Assembly: GCA_035492455.1 (NCBI GenBank)
Contig: DATJJE010000063.1
Span: 1 to 64,000, forward strand
DNA: 64,000 nucleotides
Source: Gp6-AA40 sp035492455
GTDB lineage: Bacteria; Acidobacteriota; Vicinamibacteria; Vicinamibacterales; UBA2999
Direction of reading: 5' to 3'
The stretch's first letter is position 1. Each line of letters begins with the position of its first letter. A program made the position numbers and the translations under genes. Below are positions 33,877 to 42,743 of this stretch, in pieces. Below the pieces are notes generated by a model. That model was not told where the DNA came from. It did not search any database and worked only from the letters and a program-made list of their open reading frames with translations.

Positions 33877-33897
33877 GGAATCAACGTAAACGGCTGC

Positions 33898-33931
33898 AAA
33901 CGGCCGGTCACCTCGAGGTGGCCGGCCGTTT
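33898..33931 (+). terminator. Strong rho-independent-type terminator
   Basis: A 15-bp stem with one G-U wobble (33898-33912 with 33917-33931) around a TCGA loop, with AAACGGCCGG at the base and CGTTTG after it. It lies 22 bases after the stop of the 33544 gene, so it ends the barrel-YHS/cytochrome operon. The stem starts with A and ends with T runs and would work in both directions. Confidence 0.85.
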
Positions 33932-33939
33932 CGTTTGTA

Positions 33940-33971
33940 CCTGACAGTAAGTTCAGGAACTCTTCAGGTGC
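33940..33971 (+). promoter_or_regulatory. Promoter-like element, copy 1
   Basis: The pattern CCTGAC, nine bases, AGGAACTCTTC, then AGGTGC is shared with 42709-42743, in front of another outer-membrane protein gene. The GGAAC core resembles the -35 of ECF sigma factors. It lies about 60-90 bases before the porin start at 34034. No other copy was seen in the window's intergenic regions. Confidence 0.5.
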
Positions 33972-34033
33972 GAATTACTCCGCGTTTGCGTATTAGTAAC
34001 CACTTAGCTCAAACCTTCTTCGAGGTGTCTTCT

Positions 34034-35692
34034 ATGCTCAGATTGCGAGTGGCCTGTGCGATCGGCGCGATGCTGCTGTGCCTGGCGTCGGTAGCGACGG
34101 CGCAAACCTCCACGGTGACGGGGCGTGTGGCGAATGTGCAGGGCGGCGTGATTCCGAACGCCGAGGCTACGCTGCGGGCGTTGCCGCCGGCCGGCGCGGC
34201 GCCGATGCCGAACATGCCCAACATGCCGAATATGCCGAATGCAGCTGCGGCGCCCGAACGCACCGCGACCGCCGGGGCCGACGGCACGTTTACCTTCAAC
34301 GGCGTTCCGGCTGGTGAATACGTGCTCATGGTTGACGCGTCGGGGTTCGAGCGCGGGTCGCAGCCGATCACGGTCGGCAATCAGTCGCAGAACGTCACGG
34401 TGACGCTGACGCCGCTGATTATTCCCGGCGGCGAGGAAGCGGCTGCTGCCGCGGTAGGTGGCAACGTCGCCGACACGCAGCTGCTGCTCGACCGCATCAA
34501 GCAGCTCGAACAGCGCATCACCGATCTCGAATCGGAAGCCGTGCTGTCGGAGCCCGAAACGCGTGTCAAGCGGATCGAGGTGTACGTCGATCAGAACAAG
34601 AACGTGCACGACGAACCGGTACCGGGCGCGAAGAAGGAAGTCAGTTACCAGCGTGAACGCGTCTATCGCCGGCAGACCATCAACGAAAAGATCGAGCAAG
34701 CGCTTGCCGCCGCCGAAGATCAGAGCGTCAAGATCGGCGTGGACGCGACGACGGTCACGCAGGGCGCCGGGCGCACGACAGGCGATCCTGAGCGGCCGAA
34801 CAAGAAGGCCTACGCGCTGGCTTCGGCGGATCTGTTTTTCGCCGCGAAGCTCGCGCAGTACACGAGTTTCTTCGCCGACGTCGTCGCGTTGAGCGGCGCG
34901 CCGCCGGACCGGGAGATTCCATCGCTCACGCTGCTCAACGGCTACACGGCGCGTCTGGTGAATCAGAACGAGTTGAACCTGCGCGAGGCGTGGCTGCGCA
35001 CGGAATTCTTCGGTCAGCGCCTGGGCATTACGGCCGGCCGTCTGGATCTGACGAACTACTTCGACCGCAACGCTTTTTCGAACGACGAGACCACCCAGTT
35101 CATCAGCGACGCCCTGGTGAACAACCAGATGCTCGGCCTGGCCGTGAACGGCACCGGTGTCGTCGCCGAGTACGATCCGAAGAATGCGTTCAACTTCCGC
35201 GTCGGCTTCCAGCAGAGCAATCCTGACGCGACGAGCCTGTCGGATTCAATCTACTCGCTGGCGGAAGTCGGCTACACAATGACGCCGTTCAGCCTTCCGG
35301 AGGGGCATTACCGCCTGTGGTACCGTGCCAACAACGGCGAGGTGGACACGAAGTATGCGACCGGCATCAGCATCGACCAGAAGCTCAGCCCGATCGTCGG
35401 TGTGTTCGGACGCTACGGTCAGCAACAAGTTCCCGGTGATTGGGATCGCTACTGGAGCACCGGTCTCTCATTCGCCAACGGCCTTGTCTTCAACCCGCAC
35501 GATACCTGGGGCATCGGCTATGCGCGCATGGATCTGGTGTCGGGCGACACGGAACACCTCACCGAGGGCTATTACAACTTTCAGCTGACCGAGCGGCTGC
35601 GGCTGTCGGGGACGCTGCAGCACGTACTCGATCGCCAGGGCGACAAATTCGGCTATCTGCTTCCAGGCATCCGCCTGCAGGCGTCGTTTTAA
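34034..35692 (+). CDS. Porin-like outer-membrane protein with regulatory-like N-domain
   Basis: A 552-residue protein from the ATG at 34034 (GAGGTG upstream, signal ending ATAQ). Residues about 25-130 form a carboxypeptidase-regulatory-like domain, interrupted by PMPNMPNMPNMPN. A coiled-coil (LLLDRIKQLEQRITDLESEA) follows. From about residue 220 on the protein is a beta-barrel resembling OprB/OprO-type porins and ends with a final Phe (LQASF). It heads the operon with the propeller, short adaptor and RND pump. I infer that it may serve as the outer-membrane part of that system. Confidence 0.82.
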   Translation: MLRLRVACAIGAMLLCLASVATAQTSTVTGRVANVQGGVIPNAEATLRALPPAGAAPMPNMPNMPNMPNAAAAPERTATAGADGTFTFNGVPAGEYVLMVDASGFERGSQPITVGNQSQNVTVTLTPLIIPGGEEAAAAAVGGNVADTQLLLDRIKQLEQRITDLESEAVLSEPETRVKRIEVYVDQNKNVHDEPVPGAKKEVSYQRERVYRRQTINEKIEQALAAAEDQSVKIGVDATTVTQGAGRTTGDPERPNKKAYALASADLFFAAKLAQYTSFFADVVALSGAPPDREIPSLTLLNGYTARLVNQNELNLREAWLRTEFFGQRLGITAGRLDLTNYFDRNAFSNDETTQFISDALVNNQMLGLAVNGTGVVAEYDPKNAFNFRVGFQQSNPDATSLSDSIYSLAEVGYTMTPFSLPEGHYRLWYRANNGEVDTKYATGISIDQKLSPIVGVFGRYGQQQVPGDWDRYWSTGLSFANGLVFNPHDTWGIGYARMDLVSGDTEHLTEGYYNFQLTERLRLSGTLQHVLDRQGDKFGYLLPGIRLQASF

Positions 35693-35714
35693 CCGGGCGA
35701 CCAGGAGCACTTAC

Positions 35715-36911
35715 ATGCGGAACATGAAACGAATCGTCATTCTTCTCACCCTTGCGGTGGTCGCCTTCGCCGCCACGCTGACGCGCGTCACGGTGAACGC
35801 GGCAGTCGTGAAGGTCCCGGATCCGACCAAGGTCGTCATGATTGTGAACCGCGACTCGAACGAGATCGCGTTCATGGACATCGACAGCAAGAAAATCGTC
35901 GGCAAGACGTTCCTCGGCAACAACGTCAACCCGCACATGGTGATGATGTCGCCCGACGGCCGCTACGTCGTGACCGGCGGCACGCGGGCGAACAAGGCCT
36001 ACATCATCGACGCCAAGACGCTCGAGCTGGTGAAAGTGATTCCGGTGGACATCGCGCCGGAGCACCTCGCGTTCTCGCCGGACAGCCGGTGGTACTACCA
36101 GGGCAATCCCGAAGGTGATTCGATCTCCGTTATCGACATGCTGTCGCTGACGAAGATCAAGACGATCCCGGGTCTGGTCGAACCGCTGAACACCGTGTTT
36201 CTGCCCGACGGCTCGAAAGCGTACGTCGGCAACTACGGTGCCCATTGGGTCGGTGTCATCGACGTGCGCCGGCACGAGTTGCTGAAGAAGATCCAGGTGG
36301 GAGACGTGCCTGGCGTGGCCAAGCTCGATCCGAACAAGTACCTCGGCGACATTCAGGGAATCAATATCCCGCAGATTACCAACGACGGCCGCTACCTCTA
36401 TGCGACCGACACGGATCTGGGGGTGGTTGCGAAGATCGATCCGCGCGAGGACAAGGTGGATAAGATCATCCGCGTCGGAAAGCAGCCGTGGCGGCCGTAC
36501 ATGAGCCACGACGGCAAGTACTTGATCACTCCGAACAACGGCGACCAGACCATCTCCATCGTCGATCTACGCACCGACAAGGTGGCGGCGACGCTCGAAG
36601 CTGGTGAGAACATGACGGGCGTGAACTTTGCCGCCGGCAAGGCGTTCGTGATCAGTTCCACCAGCGGTTTCGTCTACGTTTACGATATGAACAGTCTGCG
36701 TCCTGCCGGCCGCATGAAGATCGGCACCAACATTCAGTTGGAGACTGCCACGACCGATACCAAGGACGAAAAGCTCTATCTCGCAGACTCGACGGAGAAC
36801 GCCGTCGTGATCATCGACGCGAAGACGCAGCAGTTTGAGAAGGTGCTCAATGTTGGCCTGTATCCGTGGGGCACGCACATCATGGACAGCAAGGATAATT
36901 ACTGTCATTAG
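35715..36911 (+). CDS. Secreted YVTN beta-propeller protein
   Basis: A 398-residue protein with AGGAG before the ATG and an N-terminal signal (LAVVAFAATL). Blades of the YVTN type repeat throughout: KVVMIVNRDSNEIAFMDID, GRYVVTGGTRANKAYIIDAK, SKAYVGNYGAHWVGVIDVR, YLYATDTDLGVVAKID. The C-terminus ends in SKDNYCH, a possible metal ligand pair. Its 3' end overlaps the start of the adaptor-like gene. Such a propeller directly between a porin and an RND adaptor is uncommon. Function unknown. Confidence 0.85.
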   Translation: MRNMKRIVILLTLAVVAFAATLTRVTVNAAVVKVPDPTKVVMIVNRDSNEIAFMDIDSKKIVGKTFLGNNVNPHMVMMSPDGRYVVTGGTRANKAYIIDAKTLELVKVIPVDIAPEHLAFSPDSRWYYQGNPEGDSISVIDMLSLTKIKTIPGLVEPLNTVFLPDGSKAYVGNYGAHWVGVIDVRRHELLKKIQVGDVPGVAKLDPNKYLGDIQGINIPQITNDGRYLYATDTDLGVVAKIDPREDKVDKIIRVGKQPWRPYMSHDGKYLITPNNGDQTISIVDLRTDKVAATLEAGENMTGVNFAAGKAFVISSTSGFVYVYDMNSLRPAGRMKIGTNIQLETATTDTKDEKLYLADSTENAVVIIDAKTQQFEKVLNVGLYPWGTHIMDSKDNYCH

Positions 36912-37548
36912 TCTTGCCGTGCTCTGCGCGGCGGCCTGCCCGGCCGCCGCGCAGGGTGTCCGCAGCCATACTCGGCCCGGTGCACGCGGCACCCGCGTGA
37001 CCCAGTCTCAGGCCGAGACCGTCACGCTGACGCTCGGTACCGCCGAAGTCCGTCTGCTGCAGACGTGGGTGCGGACCGCTGCCACGATCGACAAGAGCGG
37101 GAAGGTTCTGAGCGGCACGGTGGCGGCGCCCGATGCGGCGCTCGTCAAAGTCGGACAGCGCGTGCGCGCGTTTCCCCCGAGCTCCAAGTCATCGATGTAT
37201 CAAGCCTACGTGACGCGCGTGACGCCGACGTCGTCCGGCGCTTCAATCGACGCGACGCTGGCCGCGTCCGGCCGCGCCAATACGACGTTATACGTTATGG
37301 AAGTCGTCGTCGAACAGGGACCGTTTCTAGTCGTGCCCAACGAGGCGATCATCGAAGAAGGCGACAAGCACATCGTCTACGTCCAGCAGGACGGCGAGTA
37401 CGTCCCGCGGGAAGTGCACACCGGCATTCAAGGCGAGCTCTACACGCAGGTGCTCGAAGGGCTGGAGCCGAACACACCCGTTGTCACCTTCGGCAGCTTC
37501 TTTATCGACGCGGAGCACAAGCTGAAAGGCACGGGGGTGAATCAGTAG
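36850..37548 (+). CDS. Minimal RND adaptor-like protein
   Basis: A 232-residue protein with a signal-like segment (IITVISLAVLCAAACPAAAQ). The start is uncertain: the ATG at 36850 overlaps the propeller gene by 62 bases, and no strong ribosome site is seen. The C-terminal part, LFVVPNEAII-type (FLVVPNEAIIEEGDKHIVYV) and FGSFFIDAEHKLKG, matches the beta-barrel and membrane-proximal domains of CusB-like adaptors. The lipoyl and alpha-hairpin domains that reach TolC-type channels are missing. It ends 3 bases before the RND gene. Confidence 0.75.
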   Translation: MLACIRGARTSWTARIITVISLAVLCAAACPAAAQGVRSHTRPGARGTRVTQSQAETVTLTLGTAEVRLLQTWVRTAATIDKSGKVLSGTVAAPDAALVKVGQRVRAFPPSSKSSMYQAYVTRVTPTSSGASIDATLAASGRANTTLYVMEVVVEQGPFLVVPNEAIIEEGDKHIVYVQQDGEYVPREVHTGIQGELYTQVLEGLEPNTPVVTFGSFFIDAEHKLKGTGVNQ

Positions 37549-37551
37549 GCG

Positions 37552-40500
37552 ATGATCCTCCGGCTGATTCGAACCATCATCCGATGGCGCGTCCTCGTCT
37601 GGGGGATCGTCGCCGCGGCCATCGTCCTCAGTATTCTGTCGATTCGCGCCGCGTCACTCGACGCGATTCCTGATATTTCCGACCCGCAGATCGTCGTCTA
37701 TGTGAAGTGGCCGCGCAGCCCGCAGCTGCTGGAGAGTCAGGTCACCGAACCGCTGGTGAGCGCGCTGCTCGGCTCGCCCGGAATTGCCTCCCTCCGCGGA
37801 GTGTCGCACATGGGCTACTCGTTCATCTACGTCATTTTGAACGGCCAAGTGGCGCGCGAGGAGGTGCAGCAGCTCGTCACCGATCGCATCAATGCCATCC
37901 GGCCGCAGCTGCCACCCGACGCGAACGTGACCCTCGGTCCCAACGCCAGCAGCATGGGCTGGATCTACCAGTACGCGCTGGTCGATCGGGAAAAGCTGCA
38001 CGACCTGCGTGAGCTGCGTCTGCTGAACGAGACGCAAATCAAACCCGGGCTCGAAACCGTCGCCGGCGTTGCGGAGGTAGCGTCGGTCGGCGGTCTCGAG
38101 AAGCAGTATCAGGTGAAGATCTTCCCGCCGCTGCTCGCGCAGACGCGCACTCCGCTGCGTCAGGTGATCAGCGCCGTGCAGGGTGTGTTTCAGGAAGCCG
38201 GCGGCCGCATGATCGAGGCGACCAACCGCGATTATCAGCTGCGCGGCGACATCAAGATTGACGACATCGCCGCGATCGACGACCTCGTTGTCGGGCGCCA
38301 CGCCGACGGCGCACCGGTGTTCCTCAAAGACGTCGGCTACCTCGAGGTCGGGTACGACCAGCGGCGCAGCACGGTGGACCTCGACGGCACCGGCGAGGTG
38401 GTCGGCGGCGTCGTCATCATGGAGCAGGACCAGAACGTCCTCGCCATCACGCGCGCAGTGGAGCGCAAGCTGGCGGACATTCGCCGAGGCCTTCCACCGG
38501 GCGTCGATGTGGTGCCCACCTACGACCGGTCAGCGTGGATCTGGGAAACGCTGCGGCAGTTCTTCGAGACGCTCGGAATCGAGATCCTGGTGCTGATCGC
38601 GGTGACGTTGTTGTTCCTGCGCAACGTGCGGACAGCGATCGGCCCTATTGCCATTCTCCTTCTCAGCGTCGTCTTTACGGCGTTGCCGCTCGTCGGACTC
38701 AGAGAGACGATCAACCTGTTCTCGTTAGCCGGACTTGCCATCGCGATCGGCGAGATTGCCGACGCCACGATCGTGATCGTCGAAAACTGCACGGCGGAAT
38801 TGTCGATGCATCCGCCAGTGACGCCGGCCGAGCGCAACGAGATCCTCATTCGTTCCATCGCCTCGGTCGCCAAGCCGCTGCTGTTCTCGCTCCTCATCAT
38901 CCTTGCGTCGTTCCTGCCGGTGTTCTTTCTCGAGGAACGTGAAGCGCGCCTGTTCGACCCGTTGGCGTTCAGCAAGACATTCGCCATGGCGTTCTCCACG
39001 CTGCTGACGCTGATTGTGCTGCCGCTGATCGTGCTGTGGATCTTCAAGCGCGAGCAGATCGCGCGCCGCAATTTCCAGGAAAGTCTCGCCGTCCGCGCCT
39101 ACCGCTCAGCGTTGACCACGGTCATCCGCTATCGGTATGTGTTCACGATCGTCGGGCTGCTGACGCTGATCCCCGGCGCGATTGTGCTGAACCGGTTCCC
39201 GAAAGACTTTCTGCCGAACGTGGATGAAGGCGCCGTGCTCTACATGCCGACCACGCTGCCCGGCCTGCCGAACCGTGAGGCTGGCTGGGTCGTGCAGCAG
39301 ATGGACAAGAAGCTGAAGGCGTTTCCCGAAGTGGCGAGCGTGTTCGGCAAAATCGGACGGGCGGACACCTCCACGGACCCGGCGCCGCTGACGATGATCG
39401 AGACGACTGTGCTGCTGAAGCCGCGATCGCAGTGGCGGAACGGCATGACCAGCGACAAACTCGTCGCCGAGATGGATCGCGCGGCGGAAACGATTGGCTA
39501 CGTGAACGCCTGGGTCCAGCCGATTCGCGGCCGGGTGATGATGCAGAGCAGCGGCATTCAGACGCCGGTCGGCATCAAGGTGAAAGGGCCGGACATCGGG
39601 CAGATCGAACAGATCTCGCAGCAGATCGAGGGCGTGCTGCGCGAGATGCCGGGCACCAAGTCCGTCATCGCCGAGCGCATCTCGGAGGGCTACTACATCG
39701 ACGTGCGCAACGACCTCGAGCGCATGGGGCAGCACGGCGTCACGGTCGATGAAGCGATGACGACGGTCCGCTATGCGATTGGCGGCGACAACGTCGTCGG
39801 CGTAAAGGAAAACGGTGGAGCGATTGTGCCGCTCAACGTGCAGTATTCACCGGAATACATCGATACCGTCGACAAGCTGCGCAAGACGCCGGTGGTCACC
39901 GCTGACGGCCGCTCGGTACCGCTTGGGGACGTCGCCGAGGTGGCGGTGCGGAAGCTCCCCGAAATGATGCGCAACGATAATGGCAGCCTCGCCGGCTACA
40001 TCTATATCGATCTGCTGAGGGGCGTGACGGGGCCCGATTACGTCGAGCGCGCCCAGCAGCTGCTCGCAAAGAACCTGACACTGCCGACCGGTTACAGCAT
40101 CGAGTGGACCGGCATGTATGAGTACGCGATCGCGGCGCGTGCCCGCATGCGCCTCATCGTGCCGATCACGCTCGTCATCATCTTCGGGCTGCTGGTGATT
40201 GCGTTTCGCTCCGTGGCCGAGAGCATCCTGATTCTTCTCTCAGTGCCGTTTGCGATGGTCGGCGGCGTCTTCCTGCAGTGGCTGCTCGGCTATCCGATGA
40301 CGACGGCGGTGATCGTCGGCTATATCTCATTGTTCGCCGTCGCCGTGCAGACCGGCATCATCATGGTGATCTTCATCCGCGGGGCACTCGATCACCGCAA
40401 GCCGGGCCAGTCGTACATCGACGCCGTCATCGACGGGTCGGCAACGCGGCTGCGCCCGAAGCTGATGACCGTCGCCGCAATCGTTCTCTCCCTGTTTCCG

Positions 40501-40677
40501 GTGATGTTCTCCAATGGCGCCGGGATGGAGATCATGAAGCCGATCGCCGCGCCGAGCATCGGTGGAATGGTGACCTCGAGCCTGCATGTGCTGTTCATGA
40601 CGCCGTGCTTGTTCGTCATCGGCGAAGATTTGAGGCTCGCGTGGCAGCGCCGGGTAGAGAAGCGTCGCGCCGCCTAG
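37552..40677 (+). CDS. CusA-like heavy-metal RND efflux pump
   Basis: A 1041-residue inner-membrane RND transporter with the standard 12-helix layout and two large periplasmic loops. The TM4 motif is AIAIGEIADATIVIVEN, closer to the CusA type (AIGxxxD) than to the DFG-x3-DGA of CzcA-like pumps, and keeps one of the two acidic residues plus an extra Glu. Late motifs include RLRPKLMTVAAIVLSLFPVMFSNGAG, near the CusA consensus. It exports metal cations, likely Cu+ or Ag+, by proton antiport. No TolC-type gene is in this operon. Confidence 0.93.
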   Translation: MILRLIRTIIRWRVLVWGIVAAAIVLSILSIRAASLDAIPDISDPQIVVYVKWPRSPQLLESQVTEPLVSALLGSPGIASLRGVSHMGYSFIYVILNGQVAREEVQQLVTDRINAIRPQLPPDANVTLGPNASSMGWIYQYALVDREKLHDLRELRLLNETQIKPGLETVAGVAEVASVGGLEKQYQVKIFPPLLAQTRTPLRQVISAVQGVFQEAGGRMIEATNRDYQLRGDIKIDDIAAIDDLVVGRHADGAPVFLKDVGYLEVGYDQRRSTVDLDGTGEVVGGVVIMEQDQNVLAITRAVERKLADIRRGLPPGVDVVPTYDRSAWIWETLRQFFETLGIEILVLIAVTLLFLRNVRTAIGPIAILLLSVVFTALPLVGLRETINLFSLAGLAIAIGEIADATIVIVENCTAELSMHPPVTPAERNEILIRSIASVAKPLLFSLLIILASFLPVFFLEEREARLFDPLAFSKTFAMAFSTLLTLIVLPLIVLWIFKREQIARRNFQESLAVRAYRSALTTVIRYRYVFTIVGLLTLIPGAIVLNRFPKDFLPNVDEGAVLYMPTTLPGLPNREAGWVVQQMDKKLKAFPEVASVFGKIGRADTSTDPAPLTMIETTVLLKPRSQWRNGMTSDKLVAEMDRAAETIGYVNAWVQPIRGRVMMQSSGIQTPVGIKVKGPDIGQIEQISQQIEGVLREMPGTKSVIAERISEGYYIDVRNDLERMGQHGVTVDEAMTTVRYAIGGDNVVGVKENGGAIVPLNVQYSPEYIDTVDKLRKTPVVTADGRSVPLGDVAEVAVRKLPEMMRNDNGSLAGYIYIDLLRGVTGPDYVERAQQLLAKNLTLPTGYSIEWTGMYEYAIAARARMRLIVPITLVIIFGLLVIAFRSVAESILILLSVPFAMVGGVFLQWLLGYPMTTAVIVGYISLFAVAVQTGIIMVIFIRGALDHRKPGQSYIDAVIDGSATRLRPKLMTVAAIVLSLFPVMFSNGAGMEIMKPIAAPSIGGMVTSSLHVLFMTPCLFVIGEDLRLAWQRRVEKRRAA

Positions 40678-40694
40678 GCAGCACTGTGGGCGCG

Positions 40695-41594
40695 ATGCCC
40701 GTGCTCGTCATCGCGGCATCGATCGTCGCGATCGCAGGCCATTACAACGGCTTCGGTGAGCCGGCCGCGCCGTTGCCGCGTATCGTCCGCACGTTCGACG
40801 TGCGGAAGAGCTCGGTCTACGTCTGTCCGATGGATCCGGACGTGCGGTCCAATGCGCCGGGGACCTGCCGCCGCTGCGGGATGACGCTCGTGGCCGGGAT
40901 TCCAGACCCGGTGGAGTTTCATCTCGATCTCGCGACCTCACCGGACCCGCCTGCGGCCGGGCACACGACCACCCTCGAGTTCGCAGTACACGATCCGTGG
41001 AAGGATCGGCCCGTCCACGATTTCGTGCTCGTCCACGAAAAGCTGTTTCACGCCTTCGTCGTCAGCCAGGACTTGCAATACTTCAATCACGCCCATCCTG
41101 TCCTGCAGGGAGACGGCGTGTTCAGCCTGCCCGTTGTCCTGCCGCACGGCGGGATGTACCGCGTGCTTGGCGATTTCTACCCCGACGGCGCCACGCCGCA
41201 GTTGATTGCCGAAACGATATTCGTTCCGGGCAGCGCGCCGGCCGCGGCAACGCTGTCCCGCGATTATTCGCCGAAGTCGGATCGGAACATGACGGTGATG
41301 CTCACGACGCTGCCGGAGCAGCCGACCGCCGGCAACCGCACGCAGGCGACGTTTCACGTCGAGCCGGCAGACGGATTCGAAAAATATCTCGGCGCGTGGG
41401 GGCACATGCTCGTGGCCAGCGACGATCTGATCGACATGATCCATCTCCACCCGCTGCGTGCCGACAACGGTGACGTGCAGTTCAACATCGTCTTTCCACG
41501 CGCGCGTCCGTACCGCGTCTGGGTCCAGTTTCAACGCAACGGCATCGTCAATACCGTGCACTTCGATGTGACGGTTGCCGAGGCGCCGGTCTAG
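40695..41594 (+). CDS. HMBD-domain membrane-anchored protein
   Basis: A 299-residue protein (ATG at 40695; GTG at 40686 also possible). An N-terminal transmembrane segment (MPVLVIAASIVAIAGHY) precedes a heavy-metal-binding domain, VCPMDPDVRSNAPGTCRRCGM, of the type found in CusB N-termini and P1B ATPases. The rest is strand-rich with His/Met sites (HAFVVSQDLQYFNHAHP, LIDMIHLHPL). It could act as a periplasmic metal donor for the RND pump in place of the missing adaptor domain. Confidence 0.8.
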   Translation: MPVLVIAASIVAIAGHYNGFGEPAAPLPRIVRTFDVRKSSVYVCPMDPDVRSNAPGTCRRCGMTLVAGIPDPVEFHLDLATSPDPPAAGHTTTLEFAVHDPWKDRPVHDFVLVHEKLFHAFVVSQDLQYFNHAHPVLQGDGVFSLPVVLPHGGMYRVLGDFYPDGATPQLIAETIFVPGSAPAAATLSRDYSPKSDRNMTVMLTTLPEQPTAGNRTQATFHVEPADGFEKYLGAWGHMLVASDDLIDMIHLHPLRADNGDVQFNIVFPRARPYRVWVQFQRNGIVNTVHFDVTVAEAPV

Positions 41595-41596
41595 TG

Positions 41597-42280
41597 ATGC
41601 GTCGGGCGATTGCCGCCGCGGTGCTGGCGCTGACGATGTGCGCCGCCGTGCGCGCGCATGACGTCAGCACGACGCCGATTACCTGGAATCGCGAGATCTC
41701 GCGCATCTTCTACGACCGCTGCGCATCATGTCATGGGCCAGGCGGCACCTCGTTTTCGCTCATGACCTACCAGGACGTACAGCCACGGGCTGTCGCCATT
41801 CGTGACGCGGTGCTGGCGCGCCGCATGCCGCCCTGGGGTGCCGTGAAAGGCTTCGGTGACTTCCGCAACGATCAGGCGTTGACGGCAGAGCAAATTGAAT
41901 TGATCACCGACTGGGTGCAGGACGACACACCGAAGGGCAATAACCCGCGGCTGTTGCCGCCGCTACCGAAATTTGCGGTTGCGGCACCGTTTACGCCGCC
42001 ATCCGACGCGATTCACATCACCGGGACGCTGACAGTGAAATCGCCGCTGGTGCTGGACGGATTGCTGCCAGACCAAGCAATCGACGGCATGCGCATCACC
42101 GCCGTTCACCCCGATGGGTCGGTCGAACCGCTCCTCTGGTTGTACGGCTACAAAGACGCCTACCGTCATCCGTTCCTGCTGCGCAAACCGCTGGCGCTCG
42201 AAGCCGGTACAATCATCCATGGCGTGCAACCGCCCGGCAGCGTGTGGCTGCTGCGTGCGGACACGCATGGAACCCATTGA
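41597..42280 (+). CDS. Secreted cytochrome c-like protein
   Basis: A 227-residue protein with a signal peptide (AVRAHD) and one CxxCH, C42-A-S-C45-H46, in FYDRCASCHGPGG. A cytochrome-like helix region (SLMTYQDVQPRAVAIRDAVL, RMPPWGAV) follows, giving Met as a likely second ligand in RRMPPW. The C-terminal half is a beta-type domain with no clear family (PDQAIDGMRITAVHPDGS). The ATG follows a stop/GTG overlap with the upstream gene. It resembles cytochromes located with copper-sensing ascorbate/peptidyl-type domains. Confidence 0.82.
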   Translation: MRRAIAAAVLALTMCAAVRAHDVSTTPITWNREISRIFYDRCASCHGPGGTSFSLMTYQDVQPRAVAIRDAVLARRMPPWGAVKGFGDFRNDQALTAEQIELITDWVQDDTPKGNNPRLLPPLPKFAVAAPFTPPSDAIHITGTLTVKSPLVLDGLLPDQAIDGMRITAVHPDGSVEPLLWLYGYKDAYRHPFLLRKPLALEAGTIIHGVQPPGSVWLLRADTHGTH

Positions 42281-42681
42281 TGCGATCGATAACGGCGATT
42301 GTTGCGGCGCTCGTGATTACCGCGTGCGGCGGGTCCGATGCGGCGCCCCTCAAAGAACTGCAGCGCGCCAAGGCGGGAGCGCTTAATGTCGTGCTGCTTT
42401 CCTCCGGCGAATCGTTGCCGCAGGGTAAAAGCAACTTCGTCGTGGAGTTCCGCGACGATGGAGGCAACCTCGTTGACGCGGGCACGGTCAAGGTCGGTGC
42501 GACCATGCCTATGGCTGGGATGGCACCGATGCTCGGCGACTGCAACGTGACGCCGACATCGACGAAGGGACGTTACGACGTGGCGAGCGACCTCGGCATG
42601 AGCGGCACATGGCGGCTGCAGATCTCGTGGGATGGCCCGCCGGGGAAGGGCTCAGTCTCGATGCCGGGCAGCGTCCGTTGA
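42280..42681 (+). CDS. YtkA-like lipoprotein
   Basis: A 133-residue lipoprotein with lipobox ITAC. The body (SNFVVEFRDDGGNLVDAGTVKVGATMPMAGMAPM, TWRLQISWDGPPG) looks like a YtkA/FixH-type immunoglobulin-like domain, with a Met-rich segment (MPMAGMAPM) that may bind Cu+. The start overlaps the cytochrome stop by one base (TGATG). It is the last gene of the atypical RND operon. Confidence 0.78.
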   Translation: MRSITAIVAALVITACGGSDAAPLKELQRAKAGALNVVLLSSGESLPQGKSNFVVEFRDDGGNLVDAGTVKVGATMPMAGMAPMLGDCNVTPTSTKGRYDVASDLGMSGTWRLQISWDGPPGKGSVSMPGSVR

Positions 42682-42708
42682 TCAAACATCACAGATTTCC
42701 AACGCAAT

Positions 42709-42743
42709 CCTGACGAAAAATTAAGGAACTCTTCGACAGGTGC
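42709..42743 (+). promoter_or_regulatory. Promoter-like element, copy 2
   Basis: CCTGAC, nine bases, AGGAACTCTTC, then GAC and AGGTGC, matching the element at 33940-33971. The GGAACT is followed 16 bases later by CGTCA (42747-42751), which resembles an ECF -10. This would put transcription start only a few bases before the ATG of the receptor at 42762. Confidence 0.55.
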
